From Streptomyces macrolidinus (GTDB lineage: Bacteria > Actinomycetota > Actinomycetes > Streptomycetales > Streptomycetaceae), in NCBI RefSeq assembly GCF_023887685.1, contig NZ_JAMWMR010000023.1:1-64000 (forward strand): 64,000 nt of DNA. The letters are read 5' to 3'. Numbering within the stretch: the stretch's first letter is position 1; each line of letters starts with the position of its first letter. The notes under the pieces were generated by a model. That model made no database searches and was not told the DNA's origin. It saw only the letters and a program-made list of their open reading frames with translations. Positions 51,492 to 59,496 of this stretch are shown piece by piece. Both the position numbers and the translations under genes were made by a program.

Positions 51492-52151
51492 TCAGCCGAC
51501 GTGGACGTGGATCATCCCGTTCGCCGCGGCCTCCACGCGCACCCGCGTGAGGTCCGCGGCCAGGATGTCAGGGCCGTGCGCCGCGGCCCGGGGGCCGACG
51601 CCGACCACCCGCATCCCGGCGGCACGCCCCGCCGCGATGCCCGCGCCGGAGTCCTCGAAGACGAGGCAGTCCTCGGGCGCGACGCCCAGCTCGGCGGCGC
51701 CCTTGAGGAAGCCCTCGGGGTCCGGCTTGCTCGCCCCGACCGACTCGGCGGTGATCCGCACCTCGGGCAGCCCGAGGCCCGCGGCGGCCATGCGCGCGGT
51801 GGACAGCGCCACGTCCGCCGAGGTCACGAGGGCGTGCGGCAGCCCGGCGAGGGAGGCCAGGAAGGCGGCGGCGCCGGGGACCTCGACCACGCCGTCCATG
51901 TCGGCGGTCTCCTCGACGAGCATGCGGGCGTTGTCCGCGTGGTTCTGTGCCATGGGGCGGTCCGGCAGCAGTACGGCCATCGACGCGTACCCCTGCCGCC
52001 CGTGCACGACCTTCATCACCGCGTCGCCGTCCAGCCCGTGCCGCCCGGCCCAGCGACGCCAGCAACGCTCCACGACGACATCGGAGTTGACGAGGGTGCC
52101 GTCCATGTCGAGCAGCAGCGCGCGGGTGGTCAGCAGGGTCGAGGCCGTCAT
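51492..52151 (-). CDS. HAD-superfamily phosphatase (HAD-IA)
   Basis: 219 aa. Motif I is RALLLDMDGTLVNSDVV, with both Asp present. Motif II is in ALVTSADVALS, motif III in VGASKPDPEGF and motif IV in CLVFEDSGAGIAAG. An alpha-helical cap (about 25-85) is of the beta-phosphoglucomutase or sugar-phosphatase kind, so a small phosphosugar is the likely substrate. The ATG has GGAG eight bases upstream. The leader is long and GC-rich, with dyads listed separately. Confidence 0.92.
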   Translation of the reverse strand: MTASTLLTTRALLLDMDGTLVNSDVVVERCWRRWAGRHGLDGDAVMKVVHGRQGYASMAVLLPDRPMAQNHADNARMLVEETADMDGVVEVPGAAAFLASLAGLPHALVTSADVALSTARMAAAGLGLPEVRITAESVGASKPDPEGFLKGAAELGVAPEDCLVFEDSGAGIAAGRAAGMRVVGVGPRAAAHGPDILAADLTRVRVEAAANGMIHVHVG

Positions 52152-52159
52152 GGGCAGGG

Positions 52160-52240
52160 CTCCAAGGCATGGGGAAGGGGCCGCCAGGCGGCCCCGAGGA
52201 CAAGGCGGCCCCGCCCGCCGGTCAGGGTTGCGGGCGGGAG
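52160..52240 (-). promoter_or_regulatory. GC-rich folded leader of the HAD gene
   Basis: GGGGCCGCC-A-GGCGGCCCC (near 52176-52194) and CCCGCCCGC / GCGGGCGGG (near 52211-52238) form two strong stems ahead of the HAD start. It could be an attenuator or simply a structured 5' end. It matches no riboswitch class I know. Confidence 0.4.
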
Positions 52241-52243
52241 CCA

Positions 52244-52266
52244 CTTTGTTCCCCCACGATACAAAG
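52244..52266. promoter_or_regulatory. Inverted repeat CTTTGT-N11-ACAAAG
   Basis: Perfect 6-bp arms in the promoter region of the HAD gene (on the minus strand it is again CTTTGT ... ACAAAG). The AT-rich arms stand out in this genome and suit a regulator site. Confidence 0.5.
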
Positions 52267-52368
52267 CCGCCCCGCATCGCGCCACTGCTCTTCGCTCTGA
52301 GCCCCGACCGACCGCGTCAGACCTCACACGCTCACGCGTTCACGCACGCAGGCACTCGCTCGCTCACG

Positions 52369-52392
52369 CACTCACGCACTCACGCACTCACG
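52369..52392. repeat. Three copies of CACTCACG at the GDT1 stop
   Basis: The 8-bp repeat runs across the stop codon of the GDT1-family gene (52380-52382), with looser CTCACG copies down to 52324. As the unit is not a multiple of three, copy change would alter the C-terminus. Confidence 0.75.
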
Positions 52393-52961
52393 GCCTCGTA
52401 CAGGCTCCACGCACCGAGAACCATCATCACCACCGCAGCGATCTTCGTGATCAGCCGCAGCGGCACCCTCTTCATCAGCGCCTTGCCCCCGACGATGCCG
52501 AGGCCCGCGACCGCCCACAGGCCGAGGACGGCACCGAGGCCGACCGACAGGGGGTCGTCGTAACGCGCCGCGAGGTTCGCCGTCATGATCTGGGTGAGGT
52601 CACCGAACTCGGCGACCAGGATGAGCATGAAGCCCGCCCCCGACACCTTCCAGAAGCTCTGGTTCTCGGGACGGCGGACCTCCTCCTCTTCCTCGCCCTT
52701 GTTCCGCAGCAGCACCGCCGCGCCGCCGAGGAAGAGCAGACCGGTGATCACATGCACGACCTGCTGCGGCAGCAGGGTCAGCACACTGCCCGCCGCGACG
52801 GCGAGCACGACATGCAGCAGGAAGGCGGCGGCGACACCGACGAAGACGTACGAGGCGCGGTAGCGCGTACCGAGGACGAGCCCGGCGAGGGCCGTCTTGT
52901 CCGGCAGCTCGGCCAGGAAGATGACGCCGAAGACGAGCGCCAGGACGCTGATGCTGATCAA
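52380..52961 (-). CDS. TMEM165/GDT1-family manganese/calcium transporter
   Basis: 193 aa, about six membrane segments in two inverted halves. The family's paired acidic motifs are ELPDKTALAG (near residue 18) and EFGDLTQIM (near 118). Members export or exchange Mn2+ or Ca2+. A loop rich in Glu (GEEEEEVRR) joins the halves. The TTG start follows GAGGA. The yybP-ykoY manganese riboswitch about 110 bases upstream fits an Mn2+ exporter that is switched on by excess manganese. Confidence 0.94.
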   Translation of the reverse strand: MISISVLALVFGVIFLAELPDKTALAGLVLGTRYRASYVFVGVAAAFLLHVVLAVAAGSVLTLLPQQVVHVITGLLFLGGAAVLLRNKGEEEEEVRRPENQSFWKVSGAGFMLILVAEFGDLTQIMTANLAARYDDPLSVGLGAVLGLWAVAGLGIVGGKALMKRVPLRLITKIAAVVMMVLGAWSLYEAVSA

Positions 52962-53034
52962 GGTTCCTCAATCGGTCGGGCTGCCCGCCGAGAGTGTGTG
53001 ACTGCTGCGACACTTCGGCACGGCAGCACACGGG

Positions 53035-53061
53035 GCACCCATGCCTGCGACATGGGCGTGC
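53035..53061 (-). promoter_or_regulatory. Hairpin after the manganese riboswitch
   Basis: GCACCCATG pairs with CATGGGCGTGC just 3' of the aptamer. It may be part of the expression platform. Confidence 0.5.
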
Positions 53062-53068
53062 ACTGCTT

Positions 53069-53177
53069 GCCGAAGGTCTCGCTGGCGGGATCCATGGACA
53101 AGATCCGCCTCCGGGCGCCGGCTCAGACGAGCTGAGCAGTGTGTCGACGGTCCGGCGAAGAGCTACTCCCCTTCTGC
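53069..53177 (-). promoter_or_regulatory. yybP-ykoY manganese riboswitch
   Basis: Read on the minus strand, the aptamer opens with AGAAGGGGAGTAGCTCTTC (53157-53175) and closes with CCAGCGAGACCTTCGGC (53069-53085), the two invariant blocks of the class, with a variable helical arm between. In bacteria it senses Mn2+ and turns on exporters; the gene it precedes here is a GDT1-family transporter, which matches. Confidence 0.92.
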
Positions 53178-53363
53178 GCCGTCCATGGTACGGGACCCCC
53201 GACGGACACGACGAGCCCGGAATTCCGGCCCGGACAGCCACAGACCTTGTCATGTCATGTACGCGCCACTAGCGTCTCACCGGACGTACACCCGCAGGTA
53301 ACACGCCCTGGCGAGCATTCCCTCGCCCGCACCTCAACACCCCTACCCCACAAGGGAGTTCGC

Positions 53364-54008
53364 ATGTCCAAGGTCTACGCGCGTCGACGTCTGAGCATAC
53401 TGGCAGCGCTCACCGGACTCACGGCCTTCGTCGGCGCCCTCAACGGCCCGACCGCCTCCGCCGCACTCCCGACCCCCATCGCCGCCTCCACCGCGCGTAC
53501 CTATCTCTCCTCCCTCACGGTCGCCGCCGAGGACCGCACCGGCTACGACCGCAGCCTCTTCCCCCACTGGATCACCATCAGCGGCACCTGCGACACCCGC
53601 GAGACGGTCCTCAAGCGCGACGGCTCGAACGTCGTCACCGACTCCGCCTGCGCCTCCACCAGCGGCAGTTGGTACTCCGAGTACGACGGCACCACCCTGA
53701 CCTCGTCCTCCGGCCTGGACATCGACCATCTCGTCCCGCTCGCCGAGGCCTGGGACTCCGGCGCGAGCACGTGGACCACCGCGCAGCGCCAGGCCTTCGC
53801 CAACGACCTGACCCGGCCGCAGCTCATCGCCGTGTCCGCCGGTTCCAACCGCTCCAAGGGCGACAAGGACCCGGCCGAGTGGCTCCCGACCCGGTCCGCG
53901 TACGTGTGCACGTACGCCCGCGCGTGGGTGCAGGTGAAGCACTACTACAAGCTCTCCGTCGACACGGCCGAGAAGAGCGCGCTCCAGAGCGCCCTCAAGG
54001 GCTGCTGA
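53364..54008 (+). CDS. Secreted HNH-type nuclease (DUF1524)
   Basis: 214 aa. Signal peptide about 1-33 (LSILAALTGLTAFVGALNG, then TASAA). The nuclease core is GLDIDHLVPLAEAWDSG with the catalytic Asp-His near 128, followed by LIAVSAGSNRSKGDKDPAEW, which supplies the Asn and Ser-Lys of the HNH fold. Three further Cys sites could form disulfides. It should degrade DNA or RNA outside the cell, for nutrient use or defence. The ATG has GGGAG six bases upstream. Confidence 0.93.
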   Translation: MSKVYARRRLSILAALTGLTAFVGALNGPTASAALPTPIAASTARTYLSSLTVAAEDRTGYDRSLFPHWITISGTCDTRETVLKRDGSNVVTDSACASTSGSWYSEYDGTTLTSSSGLDIDHLVPLAEAWDSGASTWTTAQRQAFANDLTRPQLIAVSAGSNRSKGDKDPAEWLPTRSAYVCTYARAWVQVKHYYKLSVDTAEKSALQSALKGC

Positions 54009-54251
54009 CCGCCGGGAGCTTCTCCGAGATCCCGGCGGCCCCGGCGACCTCGGAGGCTGTCCGAAGTCGCCCGTCGTCCGCCCGGATTGCCGGAACCTCC
54101 CCGCTCACCCCCATTCCTCACCCCCGATACCCCACGTGTCGCCGCCACCACGTACGCTGTACGGCTGTCAAAGGCCGTTCCTGCCGCTCCCCCGCGACCA
54201 CGCGGCATGGCGGTACGCAGCCGCCTGGGGAGTTGGACGGGGGAGTTCCGG

Positions 54252-54860
54252 GTGCTTGAGATGGTGGGGTCGCTGACCGGCAGCCCCTGGATCTACCCCG
54301 TGGTGGCCACGTCGGTCCTGCTGGACGTCTTCCTGCCCCTGCTGCCGAGCGGCATCCTCGTCATCACCGCGGCCACGGCGGCAGCGGCCGGTTCGGCCGT
54401 CGCTCATGTACCGGATGTGCTCGGGCTCATCCTGTGCGCGGCGACGGCCTCGGTCCTGGGCGACCTGGTGGCGTACCGCCTGGCCTGGCGCGGTGGCCCC
54501 CGCCTCGACCGGGCGATAGCCCGCTCGCGCCGGCTGACGACCGCGCAGGAACGCCTGGGCGCGGCGCTGGCCCGCGGCGGCGGCACGCTGGTGATACTCG
54601 CCCGGTTCGCGCCCGCGGGCCGCTCGGTCGTCTCCCTGGGCGCGGGCGCGGCCCGCCGCCGCGTCCGCGAGTTCCTGCCCTGGTCGGCGCTGGCGGGTGT
54701 CGCCTGGGCCGGGTACAGCGTGGCCCTCGGCTACTACGGCGGACAGTGGCTGGGCACGAGCTGGCTGGCGACGGGCGTCTCGGTGACGGCCCTGTTCGCG
54801 GCGGGCGCGGGCGCGACCTACTTCATGCGCCGCCCGGCGTCCGAGACACCCGAGAAGTAG
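54252..54860 (+). CDS. VTT/DedA-family membrane protein
   Basis: 202 aa, five or six hydrophobic segments. The family core is in VLLDVFLPLLPSGILVITAA and VTT-domain helices with GDLVAYRLAWRGG; the later AGRSVVSLGAGAARRRVREF has the Arg-x3-Gly hinge typical of DedA proteins. DedA and related proteins move lipid carriers such as undecaprenyl phosphate or phospholipid across the membrane. The GTG follows GGGAG at six bases; the long upstream extension lacks a signal. Function inferred from family only. Confidence 0.82.
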   Translation: MLEMVGSLTGSPWIYPVVATSVLLDVFLPLLPSGILVITAATAAAAGSAVAHVPDVLGLILCAATASVLGDLVAYRLAWRGGPRLDRAIARSRRLTTAQERLGAALARGGGTLVILARFAPAGRSVVSLGAGAARRRVREFLPWSALAGVAWAGYSVALGYYGGQWLGTSWLATGVSVTALFAAGAGATYFMRRPASETPEK

Positions 54861-55002
54861 CCGTCAAGTCACCCTGGAACCCCAGGGTTTCCTTGGGTAT
54901 CGCCAAGCTCCTCCGAGGATTGACTGGACTGTCGGCCGCTTGTGATCATCGCCGAGGGGGTCCTCGGACCGGGGGACCCTGGTCGAGGATCAGGGACGAG
55001 GC

Positions 55003-55902
55003 ATGGCGAACGAGAACCTTACGGTGGCGGTCCTGGGGCCGGGCGGTGTCGGCGGGCTGCTCGCCGGGCTCCTGGCCCGTACCGGGCACCGAGTGATCTG
55101 TCTGGCGGGCGACGAGACCGCGCGCACGCTCCGCGACCACGGCATCCGGGTCCGCAGCGGGCACTTCGGCGAGTTCACGGCGCAGGTCGAGGCGGACACG
55201 GAGCTGCGCGAGCCGGTCGACATCGTGTTCGTCACGGTCAAGCACACGGCGCTCGACTCCGCGCTGGAGCGCGTACCGGCACAGATGCTGAACGCGGACG
55301 CGCTGGTCGTCCCGCTGCTGAACGGCGTGGAGCACCCGGCGGCCCTGCGCGAGCGCTACGGCGCGAACCGGGTGGCGCCCGCCGTGATCCGCGTCGAGTC
55401 GACCCGTGTCGCACCCGCGGTGATCGAGCACGGCAGCCCGTTCGTGGAGATCGACCTGACCGGGGACACCGTGGCGCGCGGTGTGCTCGACCGGCTCACC
55501 GGGGCCCTGGAGTGGGCCGGGGTGAAGGCCGAGGTCCTGGGCGGGGAGGCGGCGACGCTGTGGGCGAAGATGGCCTTCCTCGCCCCGCTCGCCCTGCTGA
55601 CGACGCGTTACCAGGTGACGCTCGGCGACCTCCGCACCCGCTACCGCGAGGAGTTGGTGGCCCTGGTGGAGGAGACGGCGGCGGTCGGCCGGGCGAGCGG
55701 CGCGGCCACGGACCCGGTGGCGGCCCTCGCGCGCTACGACTCCTTCCCCGCGGAGATGAAGTCGTCGATGCAGCGTGACGCGGAGGCCGGTCGCGCGCTC
55801 GAACTCGACGCGATCGGCGGGGCGTTGCTGAGGGCGGCCGAACGGCACGGGGTGCCGGTGCCGGTGGCGACGCGCCTCGTAAGGGAGTTGCTGGACTCCT
55901 GA
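55003..55902 (+). CDS. 2-dehydropantoate 2-reductase (PanE/ApbA family)
   Basis: 299 aa, NADPH-dependent. The nucleotide loop is LGPGGVGGLLAGLLARTG (about 10-28); the Lys of TVKHTALDSALE and VVPLLNGVEHP follow. The C-terminal domain has the substrate residues in AATLWAKMAFLAPLALLT and FPAEMKSSMQRDAEAGRALE (about 245-265). In pantothenate synthesis it would reduce ketopantoate. Actinobacteria often carry several paralogues, so the true substrate could be another 2-oxo acid, and I give no gene symbol. Confidence 0.9.
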   Translation: MANENLTVAVLGPGGVGGLLAGLLARTGHRVICLAGDETARTLRDHGIRVRSGHFGEFTAQVEADTELREPVDIVFVTVKHTALDSALERVPAQMLNADALVVPLLNGVEHPAALRERYGANRVAPAVIRVESTRVAPAVIEHGSPFVEIDLTGDTVARGVLDRLTGALEWAGVKAEVLGGEAATLWAKMAFLAPLALLTTRYQVTLGDLRTRYREELVALVEETAAVGRASGAATDPVAALARYDSFPAEMKSSMQRDAEAGRALELDAIGGALLRAAERHGVPVPVATRLVRELLDS

Positions 55903-55976
55903 GCCGTCCGAGCCATCCGAGCTGCCTGAGCCGTCCGAGTCGTCCGAGCCGTCTGGTGGTCAGGACGGCCCGGTGA

Positions 55977-56870
55977 TCAGGACGGTGTGTTGTGCCGGGT
56001 GACCGTGTCGGCGAAGGCGCGGGCCGACGGGGACAGGGTGTCCCAGCGGCGCACGGCCCAACCGACCGCCAGCGGCGGCAGTTCGGGCACCGGGACGAAC
56101 CGCAGCCCGGGGCGGTCCTGGGTGCGCCAGCCGGGCAGGTCGGGCACGACCGCGTGGCCGACGCCGAGTTCGGCGAGCAGGATGGCGGTGTCCCAGTCGG
56201 CCACACTGGTGTCGGCGGCTGCCGCGGATATACCCAACTCGGCGTAGCTGCTGTCGAGTTGGGTGCGTGAGGTGGAGCCCTCGGGGAGGCCGATGAGCCG
56301 CAGCCCGGCCAGGTCGGCCGCGTCGGCCCGCTTCCGTCCGGCGAGTTCGTCGTCGGCGGGGACGGCGAGCACCCAGGGCAGATGGGCGACGGGGCGCTGC
56401 TCGACGCCGCGTACGGGCGCGCCGAGGGTCACCCAGGCGAGGTCGATCTCGGGCTCCCGCAGCGCGTCGAAGCAGCTCCGGCTCGAGCTCCCGGTCCTGA
56501 ACTCCAGGCTGACGCCGGGGTGTTCGCGCCGGAACTCGGCCACCGCCGCGGCCATGAAGTGCCGCACGGTGACACTGCCGGTGGCGATCCGCACGACGCC
56601 GCCGTCGCCCCGGGCGATCTCCGCCAGTCTGCGCAGGGCCAGGTCGAGCCCGGACATCCCCTCCTCGGCGGCTTGCTGGAGCACGCGCCCGGCGCGGGTG
56701 GGCACGACCCCGCGCGACTGCCGCTCCACCAGGTCGACACCCACCTCCCGCTCCAGCCGCCGTACGTGCTGACTGACGGCCGACTGGGTACAGCCCAGCT
56801 CGCGGGCCACGGCGCTGAGGCTGCCGGCCCGGCAGACGGCGACATAGACGCGGAGATCATCGAGGGTCAT
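55977..56870 (-). CDS. LysR-family transcriptional regulator
   Basis: 297 aa. The HTH (about 1-60) reads LRVYVAVCRAGSLSAVAREL, then GCTQSAVSQHVRRLEREVGV; the periplasmic-binding-like effector domain starts near 88. No Shine-Dalgarno precedes the ATG, and TACCTT lies about 10 bases upstream, so the message may be leaderless. It faces the PanE-like gene tail-to-tail and is divergent from the following small gene, its likely target. Confidence 0.9.
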   Translation of the reverse strand: MTLDDLRVYVAVCRAGSLSAVARELGCTQSAVSQHVRRLEREVGVDLVERQSRGVVPTRAGRVLQQAAEEGMSGLDLALRRLAEIARGDGGVVRIATGSVTVRHFMAAAVAEFRREHPGVSLEFRTGSSSRSCFDALREPEIDLAWVTLGAPVRGVEQRPVAHLPWVLAVPADDELAGRKRADAADLAGLRLIGLPEGSTSRTQLDSSYAELGISAAAADTSVADWDTAILLAELGVGHAVVPDLPGWRTQDRPGLRFVPVPELPPLAVGWAVRRWDTLSPSARAFADTVTRHNTPS

Positions 56871-56978
56871 GGTGATCAAGGTAGCCGCCGGGTGGGGCGG
56901 GGCGCCGGGATACGGCCGATCGAGTGAAGCGCACGGAGTGACTCGCATCGGAAAATCGAACAGACGTAGCATTGCCGC

Positions 56979-57329
56979 GTGGCTGCGACGTATGACTTCC
57001 CGAGTGATCTCCTCGCCGGTCAGGAGGAGCTGCATCAGGTCCGGGCCGAGCTTCTGGCCCTGCTGAAGCGGCTCCCCTGGTCGGTGGAGCCGCTGGACGG
57101 CTTCACCGACGACACCGGCTGGCGCAAGGTGGAGCGCCCCGCCTCCCCGGGCTGGACCGAGGACGAGCAGCGCGAGGTGGAGAAGCTCCGTCGGCGCGAG
57201 CGGGAGCTGGCGGTGTTCGTGTCCTGCCATCGCTTCTGGGCGGAGGTGACGACCGAGGACACGGTGGATGCGCGTATGCGCTTGAAGCACGTCCACCACG
57301 TCCACGAGGAGCCGTCGCCGGAGACATGA
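56979..57329 (+). CDS. Hypothetical protein, 116 aa
   Basis: Unknown. Charged and helical (LHQVRAELLALLKRLPW, EQREVEKLRRRERELAVF), no membrane segment. The C-terminal half has many His residues (LKHVHHVHEEP). The GTG is close behind a TAGCAT hexamer, so it may be leaderless. It is divergent from the LysR gene and could be its target. Confidence 0.7.
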   Translation: MAATYDFPSDLLAGQEELHQVRAELLALLKRLPWSVEPLDGFTDDTGWRKVERPASPGWTEDEQREVEKLRRRERELAVFVSCHRFWAEVTTEDTVDARMRLKHVHHVHEEPSPET

Positions 57330-57393
57330 CCGTGGCGAGCCGGAGACACCGTGGCGATCTCCGTTGTCATGTCCTCCCTTAGGGTTGCTGCCC

Positions 57394-58350
57394 ATGTGGC
57401 CAGGACAGCAGCCGCCCGGGGGCGAGCAGAACCCGCAGCACCAGAACCCCTATCAGCAGCCGGGGTACCAGCAACCCAACCCGTACCAGCAGCCGTATCC
57501 CCCTCAGACGCAGGGGCAGCCGCAGTGGGGTGCGCCGACGGGGGCGCCGCAGCCTCCGAGCGGCGGGGGCGGCGGGAACCGTACGAAGATCATCGCGATC
57601 GTCGCGGCCACGGCCGTGGTGGTGGCCGCGGGCGTCACCGGCTTCCTGCTCCTCGGCGGGGACGAGGACGCCAAGGCGTCGGCCGACGCGTCGCCGAGCG
57701 CGACGGCCTCCGCGTCCTCGTCGGACGAGCCCTCGCGCGGTACGGAGTCCGACAAGCCGACCGTCCCGGGCTGGAAGGTCGTCGTCGTCCCCAAGCGGGG
57801 CATCGCCTACGACGTCCCGGCGGACTGGGAGGTGTCGTCCCCGGGCACCGCCGTCGGCTTCACGGACGACAAGACCGGCAAGCCCATCGCCTATATGTCA
57901 GGCATCGCCGAGTACCAGTCGAAGTGGTGCACGTCCGACGACGACATGGACGGCCGCACGGAGGACACGTCCCTGGCCATGACCGGCGCCAAGGGTGCCA
58001 AGGGCGCCAAGAACACCGACGAGGTGGCGGTGAACACCGTGGGCTGGTGGGTCTACGGCGCCTACACCCAGCCGGACAAGAAGAGCCTCCACATCGGCAA
58101 GGCCGAGCCCTACACGACCGCCACGGGGATCAAGGGCAGCATCGCCTGGGCCTGGTCGACCGACACGCCCCGGAAGGGCAAGTGCGAGACCGACGGCAAG
58201 GCCGTGTCCTTCGGCTTCAAGAACTCGGCCGGTGACTACGTGTCCTGGAACTTCCTCGGCGTCCAGGGGGTCGGCGAGGAGGTCCCCAAGGCCACCGTCA
58301 TGAAGATCCTCAGCACGGTCCGGCTCCAGGGCGAACCGACGGCGTCGTAG
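57394..58350 (+). CDS. Membrane-anchored protein with extracellular domain
   Basis: 318 aa. Residues 1-60 are Pro/Gln/Tyr/Gly-rich (PYQQPGYQQPNPYQQ). One membrane segment (IIAIVAATAVVVAAGVTGFL, about 66-88) and a Ser/Ala linker lead to a 190-residue outer domain with aromatic strands (WWVYGAYTQPD, YVSWNFLGVQGVGEE) and two cysteines. It matches the common Streptomyces DUF8017-like layout; role unknown. The start is the ATG at MWPGQQPPGGEQ, because the rest of the family begins with this Pro/Gln stretch. Confidence 0.8.
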   Translation: MWPGQQPPGGEQNPQHQNPYQQPGYQQPNPYQQPYPPQTQGQPQWGAPTGAPQPPSGGGGGNRTKIIAIVAATAVVVAAGVTGFLLLGGDEDAKASADASPSATASASSSDEPSRGTESDKPTVPGWKVVVVPKRGIAYDVPADWEVSSPGTAVGFTDDKTGKPIAYMSGIAEYQSKWCTSDDDMDGRTEDTSLAMTGAKGAKGAKNTDEVAVNTVGWWVYGAYTQPDKKSLHIGKAEPYTTATGIKGSIAWAWSTDTPRKGKCETDGKAVSFGFKNSAGDYVSWNFLGVQGVGEEVPKATVMKILSTVRLQGEPTAS

Positions 58351-58396
58351 GACCGCGGGCCCGGACGACCGGGAACGACCGGGAACGACCAAGGCG

Positions 58397-58434
58397 GGTC
58401 CAGGCCTTCGGGTGTCCACTCGAAGACCTGGACC
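58397..58434 (+). terminator. Terminator before mscL
   Basis: GTCCAGG ... CCTGGAC plus an inner TTCG/CGAA pairing. The loop text GCCTTCGGGTGTCCAC recurs at 60927 and, changed, at 62869. Confidence 0.75.
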
Positions 58435-58565
58435 TGAGTCATTCATTCACTTCGGCAGCCGGGGGAAGAGTACGTCCACTGTCCGTGCCGTACCGGTTTG
58501 AGCTGATCACGGAATGTAGCGTGCTGCCCGGTCCCGACCGGGGACCCTGTCGCAAGGAGCCGGGA

Positions 58566-59015
58566 ATGCTCAAGGGTTTCAAGAACTTCCTGATGCGCGG
58601 CGATGTCATCGTCGTAGCCGTGGGCCTCATCGTCGCCTTGGCCTTCAGCACCCTGATCAAGTCCTTCACCGATTCCGTGATCAACCCCATCATCGCGCGC
58701 GCTCAGGGCGGCCGTTCCGTCGGACTGGGCTGGCAACTCGGTCAAGCGGGCAACCGGGCCACGTTCCTCGACATCGGCTCCTTCATCTCCGCGCTCATCT
58801 ACTTCCTCACCTTCATGGCCGTCGTCTACTTCCTCATCGTCGTGCCGTACAAGCACTATTCGGCACGGCGCGGCGTAACGGTCTTCGAAGAGCAGGGGCC
58901 CGTCAAGACCTGCCCTGCCTGCCTGTCCGAGGACCTGCCGGCCGCCGCGGTCAAATGCCGCCACTGCGGCACCGACGGCCAACAGCCGATGCCGACCGGG
59001 GCACCACGGCCCTGA
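58566..59015 (+). CDS. mscL: Large-conductance mechanosensitive channel with zinc ribbon
   Basis: 149 aa. The channel part (1-105) has the N-terminal amphipathic helix and pore helix MLKGFKNFLMRGDVIVVAVG ... ALAFSTLIKSF and the second helix in SALIYFLTFMAVVYFLIVVP. It opens under membrane tension to release solutes. The C-terminal cytoplasmic helix of E. coli MscL is replaced by a zinc ribbon (CPAC ... CRHC, about 118-137), usual in actinobacteria. AAGGAG precedes the ATG. Confidence 0.95.
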   Translation: MLKGFKNFLMRGDVIVVAVGLIVALAFSTLIKSFTDSVINPIIARAQGGRSVGLGWQLGQAGNRATFLDIGSFISALIYFLTFMAVVYFLIVVPYKHYSARRGVTVFEEQGPVKTCPACLSEDLPAAAVKCRHCGTDGQQPMPTGAPRP

Positions 59016-59022
59016 CCACTGC

Positions 59023-59448
59023 TCAGCCGTCGTCCTTGCAGCCCACCGCTGTCGGTACGTCGCGGCATCGCTGATCCTGGTACGACTGAAGCTCGACCCC
59101 GCCGAAGACGATGAGGCAGGTCAGGGCGGCCATGACAGCTTGGGTGACCACTGTCACCACGGCCCCGGCCCAGGCGGCTGCCGCGGCTGCCGCGGCTGCC
59201 GCGATGGCGAGGAGGCCGACTCCGCCGACAGCGGCCAGGTAGTTCCACAACGAGTCGGGCGGGACGGTCTTCGCGGAGTCGAGGTCGACCCCGGACAGGA
59301 ACCAGAGCCCGAAGATCACCGCCAGGGCGATCAGTTCCAGGACCACGAGACCACACCCTGCTCCGATATCGGCACCCCGGTCCGTACGGCGCCGCTGTCC
59401 GGGGCCGGTGGTGGCGTCGAAGGCCGGAGGAGCGACGGGCAGGTCCAT
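59023..59448 (-). CDS. Hypothetical membrane protein, 141 aa
   Basis: Three hydrophobic segments, the middle one with a run of Ala (AAVGGVGLLAIAAAAAAAA). The C-terminus has two Cys residues (DQRCRDVP, VGCKDDG). Not recognised. A GGTGG lies eight bases before the chosen ATG. It is convergent with mscL and 48 bases downstream of the next minus-strand gene, with which it may share a transcript. Confidence 0.65.
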   Translation of the reverse strand: MDLPVAPPAFDATTGPGQRRRTDRGADIGAGCGLVVLELIALAVIFGLWFLSGVDLDSAKTVPPDSLWNYLAAVGGVGLLAIAAAAAAAAAAWAGAVVTVVTQAVMAALTCLIVFGGVELQSYQDQRCRDVPTAVGCKDDG

Positions 59449-59496
59449 ACGCGCCACCCTGCCCGCACCTGCGAGGAGACGCATGAGTACGGGTAC

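Noticed and set aside
52962..53068. Small frame starting at an ATG within the manganese riboswitch (MDPASETFGKQ...)
   Set aside because: It begins inside the aptamer's invariant block and has no ribosome binding site; the bases are explained by the riboswitch.
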